DNA from: an uncultured Bacteroidaceae bacterium
GTDB lineage: Bacteria; Bacteroidota; Bacteroidia; Bacteroidales; Bacteroidaceae
Reading direction: 5' to 3'
Length of the DNA stretch: 56,461 nucleotides
Assembly: GCA_905233465.1 (NCBI GenBank)
Contig: CAJOEI010000026.1
Span: forward strand, 1-56,461
Made by a program: the position numbers and the translations under genes. The notes beneath the pieces were generated by a model. That model was given only the letters and a program-made list of their open reading frames with translations. It made no database searches and was not told the origin of the DNA. Every line of letters begins with the position of its first letter. Positions within the stretch are counted from its first letter, which is position 1. Below are positions 1 through 5,768 of the stretch, in pieces.

Positions 1-1
1 C

Positions 2-289
2 TGTGTGGCACAAAACGGTAATGTTTTTCCATGTGCGGGTTGGCAGGGATATATATTAGGTAATTTAGCAGATAATTCATTGGCAGATATTTGGTATCAT
101 TCAGGTAAAGTGGGTTATCTTCGCAGTTTGAAACGTAAGGATTTCAAGGAATGCGAAGGTTGTCATCAACGGGACTATTGTACTGTCTGTATGGTAAGGA
201 ACTATAATGAAAGCCCATCTGGCAATCCTCTTGAAATTAGTAAATATTTCTGTAAGGTTGCCGAGATAAAAAAGAGATTGGCTGGGTAG
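2..289 (+). CDS. Radical SAM protein, C-terminal SPASM domain (5'-partial)
   Basis: The reading frame is open at the left edge, so only the last 95 residues are present. The spacing of cysteines (C at the first codon, FPCAG, then CEGCHQRDYC and TVCM, then YFCKV) is the SPASM pattern that binds auxiliary iron-sulfur clusters in radical SAM enzymes that modify peptides or proteins. The radical SAM core with CxxxCxxC would lie upstream, outside the window. The stop codon at 287-289 shares its last base with the left end of an IS256-family element, so the true C-terminus may have been cut by the insertion. Family is clear; substrate cannot be told. Confidence 0.75.
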   Translation, partial: CVAQNGNVFPCAGWQGYILGNLADNSLADIWYHSGKVGYLRSLKRKDFKECEGCHQRDYCTVCMVRNYNESPSGNPLEISKYFCKVAEIKKRLAG

Positions 290-312
290 TGTAAGCAGAA
301 CTGTGTCAAGGC
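289..312 (+). repeat. Left terminal inverted repeat of the IS
   Basis: Twenty-four bases beginning GTGTAAGC; matched by the reverse complement of 1635-1657 except for bases 7-10 and one extra A. Its first base is the last base of the stop codon of the SPASM gene. Confidence 0.8.
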
Positions 313-392
313 CATTTTCCTTATTATATTAACTTCAGATGGGGGACACGATTATCGTGTTTCCCAGATGAGGAGCCTTTCTGGTTGCAAAG

Positions 393-1601
393 TTACATGA
401 TTTCATACCTATCACCAAATTTTATTGCTAATTGTTGCGAGATGAGTGCCCAGTTAGCAAGTGGCATAGTCCACTTCTCGCTAATGTTTCGGTAAGCCAG
501 GTAGGCGAGCTTTTCCAGTGCAGTATCGGATGGGAATACGCCCTTGTTCTTTGTAACCTTGCGTATCTGGCGGTGGTAGCCTTCAACGGTGTTGGTCGTG
601 TAGATGAGACGGCGGATTTCCTTGGTGTACTGGAAGAACTCCGTCAGACGCTCCCAGTTGTCACGCCACGACTTGATGACGATAGGATACTGTTCGCCCC
701 ATTTGAGTTCAAGATTGTCAAGCTCAGTTTCAGCGGCATCCTTGCTGACTGCGCCATAGACGAGTTTTAGGTCCTTCATAAACTCTTTCTGATGCTTGCT
801 GCCCACATACTTGACAGAGTTACGTATCTGGTGTACGATGCAGAGTTGTACGGCAGTATTGGGGAAAACGCTCTGGATGGCATCAGGAAAGCCTTTGAGA
901 CCGTCCACGCAGCATATCATGATATCCTCCACACCGCGGTTCTGCAAGTCCGTAAGCACCTCCAACCAGAAGTTGGCGCCTTCGCTCTTGGCGACATACA
1001 TACCGAGCAGTTCCTTGTGTCCCTCCTTGTTAATGCCAAGCACATTGTAGATGGCACGGGTTACAGCACGACCAGTATCGTCTTTGACCTTGTAGTGGAT
1101 AGCGTCAAGCCAGCAAATGGCATAGACAGGATCTAGCGTGCGCGATTTCCATTCCTTAATCTCAGGCAGAACACGGTCGGTTATCGCGCTGATGGTCTCA
1201 GCAGAAAGCCTGGTGTTGAACTCACGCTCGAAGTATCTGCTGATTTCACGTGTGCTCGTACCAAAGGCGTACATACCGATGATCTGGTCGGCCATACCCT
1301 CTGCTAGAATGGTCTCTCGCTTACGGACTGTCTGAGGATCAAAACTGCCGTCACGGTCGCGAGGTGGCTCTACAGTAACCTCGCCATACTGCGTCTGAAC
1401 AGTCTTGGACATCTTTCCGTTACGACGATTGCCGGATTCACGGGATTCTTCACTTAGGTGAGCATCCATCTCACCCTCAAGAGCAGCATTCAATATACCC
1501 TCCAACATAGGCGCCAAAGCACCCTCTTTTCCAAACAACGGCTTGCCGGTACGCAACTGCTCGGCTGCCAACTTGTAATCAATTTCTTCGTTTACCATCA
1601 T
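393..1601 (-). CDS. IS256 family transposase
   Basis: A 402-residue mutator-type transposase, the usual length for the family and apparently intact. The catalytic acidic triad is recognisable: D166 in CWLDAIHY, D233 in CCVDGLKGF and E340 in TTNTVEGYHRQIRK. The C/D...H signature lies between D233 and E340 (LCIVHQIRNS). It would catalyse cut or copy-out transposition of the surrounding element through the inverted repeats at 289 and 1657. Start is one of two adjacent ATG codons at 1601/1598; no strong ribosome site is seen. It is the only gene in the element and is probably still functional. Confidence 0.93.
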   Translation of the reverse strand: MMVNEEIDYKLAAEQLRTGKPLFGKEGALAPMLEGILNAALEGEMDAHLSEESRESGNRRNGKMSKTVQTQYGEVTVEPPRDRDGSFDPQTVRKRETILAEGMADQIIGMYAFGTSTREISRYFEREFNTRLSAETISAITDRVLPEIKEWKSRTLDPVYAICWLDAIHYKVKDDTGRAVTRAIYNVLGINKEGHKELLGMYVAKSEGANFWLEVLTDLQNRGVEDIMICCVDGLKGFPDAIQSVFPNTAVQLCIVHQIRNSVKYVGSKHQKEFMKDLKLVYGAVSKDAAETELDNLELKWGEQYPIVIKSWRDNWERLTEFFQYTKEIRRLIYTTNTVEGYHRQIRKVTKNKGVFPSDTALEKLAYLAYRNISEKWTMPLANWALISQQLAIKFGDRYEIM

Positions 1602-1634
1602 AAAATAAACTATGTCTTACTACTTTTTATTGTA

Positions 1635-1657
1635 GCCTGACACAGTTTACTTTACAC
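1635..1657 (-). repeat. Right terminal inverted repeat of the IS
   Basis: Twenty-three bases; read on the minus strand it starts GTGTAAAG and continues AACTGTGTCAGGC, mirroring the left end. It lies 34 bases upstream of the transposase start. Confidence 0.8.
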
Positions 1658-1749
1658 TCTCGGTACGGATGGGCAAATCATCCACATTGACGAGGTGACG
1701 GCCTCCCTAATCTCTTTTTCATCCTGTCATCTTCTCTTTGATTTAAAAG

Positions 1750-1796
1750 TGAAGTGACCCCCGAAAGTTTTTTGTCTAACTTTCGGGGGCACTTCA
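1750..1796. repeat. Long hairpin, probable end of a lost mobile element
   Basis: Arms 1750-1769 and 1778-1796 pair over 19 base pairs with a single bulged A (1757) around an 8-base loop; the core is CCCCCGAAAGTT / AACTTTCGGGGG. It can act as a bidirectional terminator. Immediately to its right the repeat at 1802 begins in the middle of its consensus, as though this hairpin is the end of an element that cut into that repeat. Confidence 0.6.
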
Positions 1797-1801
1797 GTCG
1801 T

Positions 1802-1850
1802 TCTATCCGCCCATATTTGGTATACGTTTTATTATAGGCGCATTAAATCC
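1802..1850 (-). repeat. Terminator-bearing repeat, truncated copy A
   Basis: Shares CTATCCGCCCATAT, then a TATACGTTTT-ATTATAG block and GCATTAA with the fuller copies at 2987-3070 and 3967-4047, but lacks the left arm of their hairpin. The truncation point coincides with the hairpin at 1750-1796. Confidence 0.6.
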
Positions 1851-1921
1851 TTATTGGAATTTGAAGGAAAAGGTACAATCAATATCGAAGAAGCTAAATT
1901 GCCGGTTATAATATTAAACTC

Positions 1922-2248
1922 TTAGAATATCGCAGCAATGCAGCGAATATATTTCAGCTTCTCCATGAATGATTCATTACGTTCGGCCATAAGCATGTCG
2001 TACTCGTTCTGCATGGCCAGCAGAGGGGCGGCATCAACACCGAGGGCGGCCTCCATCATCATTGCCAACTCGGGATTAAGGGCGCGTTTGGCATTGAGCA
2101 CTTCGTTGAGGGCTGAATAGGAAAGACCCATTTCTTTTGCCAGTCCGCGCTGTGAGATGCCTCGGTACTCCAGTTCGTCCTTCAGCACCTCGCCCGGATG
2201 TGTGGGCTTGTAGGGCTTCAGGTTGTTAGCAATCATATTTGAATCCAT
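1922..2248 (-). CDS. HigA-type helix-turn-helix antitoxin-like protein
   Basis: A 108-residue protein with the HigA hallmark THPGEVLKDEL at residues 16-26 followed by a Cro/C1-type helix-turn-helix (GISQRGLAKEMGLSYSALNEV, about 30-50). It is the third gene of a minus-strand operon: toxin, XRE antitoxin, then this gene seven bases after the antitoxin stop. HigA proteins neutralise a HigB RNase and repress their own promoter. Because a second HTH gene already sits next to the toxin, this one may be an additional regulator of the operon or the antitoxin of a lost toxin. Family call firm, role inferred. Confidence 0.75.
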   Translation of the reverse strand: MDSNMIANNLKPYKPTHPGEVLKDELEYRGISQRGLAKEMGLSYSALNEVLNAKRALNPELAMMMEAALGVDAAPLLAMQNEYDMLMAERNESFMEKLKYIRCIAAIF

Positions 2249-2255
2249 TTCTCAT

Positions 2256-2543
2256 TCATCCGAAAGCTAACGGCTGTGAAACTTCAAAGCGAAGGCCAAG
2301 GGCACTCAATATTCTGAGGAACATGCCTGCACCTGGTTCGACACTGCCATTCTCAATGCGAGAAATGTATGACTTGTTTGTACCCACACGCTGGGCCAAC
2401 TCCTGCTGAGTGACTTTCTCACGCTTGCGTGCATCATTGATAATCTGCCCTACGCAATAGGCGTAGGCTTCCTTGCGGAATGCATCACGTTCGGGAGTAC
2501 CAACTTTTCCGTAGAGTTCATCCATCATGGCATCGACGCTCAT
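2256..2543 (-). CDS. XRE-family antitoxin
   Basis: A helix-turn-helix protein of 95 residues from the start chosen here. The HTH (VTQQELAQRVGTNKSYISRIENG) is typical of antitoxins paired with Gp49/HigB toxins. An ATG further upstream at 2573 would overlap the toxin gene by 26 bases; the ATG at 2543 lies four bases after the toxin stop and has AGGAAAG about ten bases before it, so translation is probably coupled from the toxin and starts here. Expected to bind toxin and repress the operon promoter at 2889-2896. Confidence 0.8.
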   Translation of the reverse strand: MSVDAMMDELYGKVGTPERDAFRKEAYAYCVGQIINDARKREKVTQQELAQRVGTNKSYISRIENGSVEPGAGMFLRILSALGLRFEVSQPLAFG

Positions 2544-2547
2544 TATG

Positions 2548-2883
2548 TCATTTCTTTCCTGCATAATATTCATTTTTTAATTGTATTGCCTTGTTGATTT
2601 CCTTCTCTGGTGTCTTTTGCGATTTCTTTTGAAATCCATTGAAAAGCATCACCACGTTTCCATCGTCGAAAATAAAAAACACGCGGAAGATATTGCCTCC
2701 ATGCTCAGCACGAAGTTCAAAAATCTCGTCGCGGAGATACTTGACGAATTTCACATTGACTCGTTCCTGTGTCTTCAGCATATCAATGACGTAGAACACT
2801 TTGCGAGCCTCTGCATTGCTAAGCGAATTGATGAAATCCCGGAAGTAATTCTTATACGCCGATATGGTTCTTTCGCATCTCAT
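2548..2883 (-). CDS. HigB/Gp49-family toxin
   Basis: A 111-residue protein of the phage-derived Gp49-like/HigB family (RelE fold, ribosome-dependent mRNA interferase). The family core is visible as VKYLRDEIFELRAEHGGNIFRVFFIFDDGNVVMLFNGFQKKSQKTP, split here as LRDEIFELRAEHG, RVFFIF and LFNGFQKKSQKTP, with KAIQLKNEYY at the C-terminus. It is the first gene of a three-gene operon. The promoter -7 box ends only six bases before the ATG, so the mRNA is nearly or fully leaderless. Confidence 0.82.
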   Translation of the reverse strand: MRCERTISAYKNYFRDFINSLSNAEARKVFYVIDMLKTQERVNVKFVKYLRDEIFELRAEHGGNIFRVFFIFDDGNVVMLFNGFQKKSQKTPEKEINKAIQLKNEYYAGKK

Positions 2884-2888
2884 GGGCG

Positions 2889-2896
2889 CAAAGGTA
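2889..2896 (-). promoter_or_regulatory. Promoter -7 box of the TA operon
   Basis: On the minus strand the sequence reads TACCTTTG, an exact match to the Bacteroidota TAnnTTTG box. It lies six bases before the toxin ATG at 2883, so transcription should begin at or next to the start codon. Confidence 0.6.
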
Positions 2897-2986
2897 TAGA
2901 AAAGTTTTCATATCAAGCAACTTTTCTCTCACAAAAATTATAATAGGCATATTCTACACCTGCATTTTCGGCCATAAACGGTCTAG

Positions 2987-3070
2987 AAAGCCACAAAGAC
3001 AGCGGATAGTGCCGAAGCTCTATCCGCCCCCATATTGTTATACGTTTATTATAGCAGCATTAAGTCCTTG
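2987..3070 (-). repeat. Terminator-bearing repeat, copy B
   Basis: About 84 bases nearly identical to copy C at 3967-4047. On the minus strand it contains GCGGATAG and CTATCCGC (3002-3009/3020-3027) closing a GC-TTCG-GC tetraloop stem, a classic strong hairpin, followed by a conserved AT-rich block outside the hairpin. The conservation outside the stem shows it is a repeat and not only a terminator. It separates the two TA operons. Confidence 0.7.
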
Positions 3071-3118
3071 ACGGGATAGGTGTACATTACTTTTCTTAGG
3101 CTACAACAAATAAAGATA

Positions 3119-3156
3119 ATCCGCCGGGACATCTATCATCATACGTCTCGGCGGAT
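3119..3156 (-). terminator. Probable terminator of hicAB
   Basis: Arms 3119-3130 and 3145-3156 pair over 12 base pairs (ATCCGCCG...CGGCGGAT core, one G-U) with a 14-base loop. It lies 33 bases past the hicB stop; beyond it on the minus strand is a T/A-rich stretch. Confidence 0.55.
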
Positions 3157-3189
3157 ATTCATTTCAGAACCTGAACGCTCAGTTTGGAA

Positions 3190-3630
3190 TTACACCACAG
3201 CCATGAGCCTGCGCCCAATGCTGTGAATGCCATCTACGATGCGTTGCCTTTGCTGCGGGCGCGGCACCTTCAGGCCGTTGGCGTAATGGCTGAGTTGCCG
3301 CTGGTTGATGCCCGTGGCACGACTGATGGCCGAGAGCGTGAGGTCATCGCCAAAGGCGCGAAGCATGGTGGTAACGTCAGCAAGGTCGTATTCAAATTCG
3401 TAGTCCCCATCACGAAGCCACTGCGGCACATCATCGCCATCCTCCACCATGCCCTCCACATGAAAACGCAACGTTTCAGGCACCTCATGCTGAAGCTCTG
3501 CATAGGTCTTAGCTGTCAAAACAACAGCACCTGGGACATTGTCGCCGAGCGTTGCTCCAAAGTTCTTATCGCACCATTGTACGTATACTTGAATCTTTTC
3601 CATAATATCTGTATGTTTGGATTTTATCAT
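3190..3630 (-). CDS. hicB: HicB-like antitoxin with C-terminal HTH
   Basis: A 146-residue partner of the HicA toxin directly upstream. The N-terminal part is the degenerate RNase H-like HicB fold (VQWCDKNFGATLGDNVPGAV) and residues about 95-130 form a helix-turn-helix (LSAISRATGINQRQLSHYANG) that should bind the operon operator. The ATG chosen overlaps the hicA stop as TGATG, implying coupled translation; a second ATG at 3603 (MEKIQVYV) is an alternative start and gives the length more usual for the family. Antitoxin downstream of toxin is the usual hicAB order. Confidence 0.85.
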   Translation of the reverse strand: MIKSKHTDIMEKIQVYVQWCDKNFGATLGDNVPGAVVLTAKTYAELQHEVPETLRFHVEGMVEDGDDVPQWLRDGDYEFEYDLADVTTMLRAFGDDLTLSAISRATGINQRQLSHYANGLKVPRPQQRQRIVDGIHSIGRRLMAVV

Positions 3631-3833
3631 CACGATTGTTTCCATCCAGCCTGTTTCCAAATGCTATTGAGCAAGAATTGGCTTAACACTTCATTGTCGT
3701 GTCCCCTCACAGTCACCTTACCTGGCTTCGTCGGATGTTTGAACTGCCTATGATTTGTGGCCTTTGTCTTCATCTGAATCCAGCCTGCAGCCTTAAGCAA
3801 TCTGATAACTTCTATGACTTTATAACGTTTCAT
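3630..3833 (-). CDS. hicA: HicA mRNA interferase toxin
   Basis: A 67-residue protein with the double-stranded-RNA-binding-like fold of HicA. The catalytic histidine is H28 in TNHRQFKHP, preceded by the conserved GW (G17-W18), with KVTVRGHD following. It cleaves mRNA when not bound by HicB. The gene precedes hicB and overlaps it by one base. A promoter -7 box lies 20 bases upstream, giving a short leader. Likely intact. Confidence 0.88.
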   Translation of the reverse strand: MKRYKVIEVIRLLKAAGWIQMKTKATNHRQFKHPTKPGKVTVRGHDNEVLSQFLLNSIWKQAGWKQS

Positions 3834-3852
3834 CGTTTATCGTTCCGCGCTG

Positions 3853-3860
3853 CAAAGGTA
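3853..3860 (-). promoter_or_regulatory. Promoter -7 box of hicAB
   Basis: Minus-strand TACCTTTG, the Bacteroidota TAnnTTTG box, 20 bases before the hicA ATG. No clear -33 TTG is seen at the usual distance. Confidence 0.6.
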
Positions 3861-3966
3861 GTAGGAATAATACTTATATACAAATATTTCTGCAGAAAAC
3901 AATTAATACATGATATTTATGTTATTACTTCGCCGGATTGCTATTATTCTTTTGCATATCCAACGC

Positions 3967-4047
3967 TTGAGAAGGCCACAAAAAGCGGATAGTGCCGAAG
4001 CTCTATCCGCCCATATCTGTTATACGTTTTGTTATAGCTGCACTACT
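3967..4047 (-). repeat. Terminator-bearing repeat, copy C; terminator of the GH30 gene
   Basis: Same repeat as copy B. The hairpin 3985-4010 (minus strand GCGGATAG, GC-TTCG-GC, CTATCCGC) is followed on the minus strand by five T residues (3980-3984), so this copy is a good intrinsic terminator for the GH30 gene, whose stop codon at 4043-4045 lies inside the repeat edge. Confidence 0.75.
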
Positions 4048-5617
4048 TGATGAATACTTTTTTTGCTTTGCCGTTGGGGAATCTTTTTATGCAAAGTCCA
4101 TGAGGCTCATTCAGCCGTCGACCCTGCAAATCAAACCATTGACCATTGACCGTTGAGGATTGGCCATTGACCGTTGAGTATTCATCATTCTCAATTGAAC
4201 GGATGGCAGTGTTGCCGTCATCAATGATGAAGATATAGGTGTTCAGGCTGCGGGCGGGCATTGATACTGTGACGACTTGTGTCGGCTCTTCGATGTCGAT
4301 GGGCGTTGCCTGGCACAGGTTCGATGCCTCGTTGCCTGTCGACAGGAGGTGTGTGCCGCTCTTGACGGCGTAGGGCAGTGTAATCTTCAGGTCGTATGCC
4401 GTCTTGATGGTGTCGATGGCCATGACGATGAGTGAATCACCCTTGATGTAGGCCGAATATTCGAGGGGAGCTTCCGAGCCTGAGGTCTTGTCGCGTGAGG
4501 TGGTCAGGCGTGTGGAACCGGTGAGATGCTTGGAGAAGTGGGACATGACGTATGCACGAGGCAGGAGTCTGTTCTTCGTCTTGTTGGCATCGCCAAATTG
4601 GCTCTCGCCGGTGCTCACGAAAGCCCAATGCGCGCGCATGTACCAATATATATATCCTGTGCAGCCGGCCAGCATGCACTCGTTCACCTCCTCAGCAAAG
4701 CGCAGCTGCTCATGCCAGGTGGGCAGACGGTCGTCGGAGAAGGAGACTGAATGCTCCGTCATCCACACCTCCTTGCCGTATTTGGTGGCCAGCACGGCCG
4801 ACTTCTTCATATAATCCAGCGGTGCGTGGCCATAGAGGTGGCCTGCCACGATGTCAATCTGCTCGCGGCACGTTGCATCATTCATCAGCGGGTCGGTGTA
4901 GTTCTGAGTGAAGCCGAGACTCTCGCCGCTGATGAGCTTAACGCCTTTGTACTTATTGCGGTCCAGCATATAGGCATAGTTCTTGACCAGCTTGACCAGG
5001 TCCTGTGGGTCGTAGAGGCAACCGGAGTAGTTGACCCACCAGTCGGGCTCGTTCTGGATGGACACAGCATCGACGTTGACACCGTTCTGCTTCATGTAGG
5101 CGAGGAACGTATTGAGCCACGGGAAGAACTTGTCATAGCAGTCTTCGCGCAGCTTGCCCCTCACGGCATTCTCATCCTCGGTATTGCCGCCACTGGCATC
5201 GCCATTGGTCTTGTATTCTCCTGGCGGCGACCAGGGTGTGCCGAAGACGATGCCTCCGCGCTGTTTGACAATCTTGGCCGAGGGCAGGGAGCCCTTCCAG
5301 TCGTAGGGAGTGTCCCAATTGTTCCATTCCGGGACGACAACGTCGCCCTCGAAGTTTGGCGAAATCTCCATTCGCATGATGTTGAATCCGACCTTCGACG
5401 TAGGACCATAGAGTAGTTTCACGGGATTGGTGTCTGTGCCGAAAGGACACATTTGGCCGTCGCAGCAGGCGGCGCCGAAGCCTGTGACGGTTTGGCGACT
5501 GGTGGCGTTCACCTTGAGGGTGAGTGTCGCTGCCTCAGCAGCCGTTGGGACGGCAGAAAAGATGAATAATACAAATGAGAACAGTGAAAATTGAAAAGAG
5601 AGTAAGCTTTTATTCAT
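4043..5617 (-). CDS. Secreted GH30-family endo-xylanase-like glycosidase
   Basis: A 524-residue secreted enzyme. Residues 1-30 are a signal peptide (hydrophobic stretch to AEAA). The (beta/alpha)8 barrel follows with GFGAACCDGQ near the N-terminus; the acid/base is E190 in SIQNEPDWW and the nucleophile E288 in WMTEHSVS, the two-Glu pattern of clan GH-A, and TPWSPPGEYKTNG is the GH30 substrate loop. GH30 subfamily 8 cleaves glucuronoxylan; that subfamily is inferred. After a beta side domain the protein ends in a short sorting-like tail (WFDLQGRRL...KKVFIK). The linker before it is STVNGQ repeated, translated from the ATGGACA-type repeat (about 4131-4190). Activity probably periplasmic or surface hemicellulose degradation. 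Confidence 0.85.
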   Translation of the reverse strand: MNKSLLSFQFSLFSFVLFIFSAVPTAAEAATLTLKVNATSRQTVTGFGAACCDGQMCPFGTDTNPVKLLYGPTSKVGFNIMRMEISPNFEGDVVVPEWNNWDTPYDWKGSLPSAKIVKQRGGIVFGTPWSPPGEYKTNGDASGGNTEDENAVRGKLREDCYDKFFPWLNTFLAYMKQNGVNVDAVSIQNEPDWWVNYSGCLYDPQDLVKLVKNYAYMLDRNKYKGVKLISGESLGFTQNYTDPLMNDATCREQIDIVAGHLYGHAPLDYMKKSAVLATKYGKEVWMTEHSVSFSDDRLPTWHEQLRFAEEVNECMLAGCTGYIYWYMRAHWAFVSTGESQFGDANKTKNRLLPRAYVMSHFSKHLTGSTRLTTSRDKTSGSEAPLEYSAYIKGDSLIVMAIDTIKTAYDLKITLPYAVKSGTHLLSTGNEASNLCQATPIDIEEPTQVVTVSMPARSLNTYIFIIDDGNTAIRSIENDEYSTVNGQSSTVNGQWFDLQGRRLNEPHGLCIKRFPNGKAKKVFIK

Positions 5618-5646
5618 GACAAATTACAGGTTTACAATTACGGGCA

Positions 5647-5654
5647 CAAAAATA
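5647..5654 (-). promoter_or_regulatory. Promoter -7 box of the GH30 gene
   Basis: Minus-strand TATTTTTG fits TAnnTTTG; a TTG occurs about 22 bases further upstream. It lies 29 bases before the start codon. Confidence 0.45.
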
Positions 5655-5738
5655 AGTATTTCCTTTTAATATTTGGCAATTTTGCCAGTTTTAATGTTTT
5701 TTCACGCAACAAAAACATAAATATTTGAGATAATTACA

Positions 5739-5746
5739 TAAGTTTG
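5739..5746 (+). promoter_or_regulatory. Promoter -7 box of the DsbD gene
   Basis: TAAGTTTG fits TAnnTTTG and lies 22 bases before the ATG at 5769. No well-spaced -33 TTG. Confidence 0.4.
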
Positions 5747-5768
5747 TACTCAAATTGCTTAAACGATT

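Larger units (their letters stand above)
289..1657. mobile_element. IS256-family insertion sequence
   Basis: A complete element of about 1.37 kb holding one transposase gene. The ends at 289-312 and 1635-1657 are inverted repeats: both begin GTGTAA, differ over four bases, then share AACTGTGTCA and GGC. The flanks CTGGGTA (282-288) and CTCGGTA (1659-1665) differ by one base and may be a decayed target duplication; IS256 elements usually make 8-9 bp duplications, so this is only suggestive. The element abuts the stop of the SPASM gene. Confidence 0.85.

Noticed and set aside
1802..4047. Integron cassette array with attC sites
   Set aside because: The repeat lacks the conserved GTTRRRY/RYYYAAC core of attC and no integrase gene is in the window; only the cassette-like order is kept as a finding.
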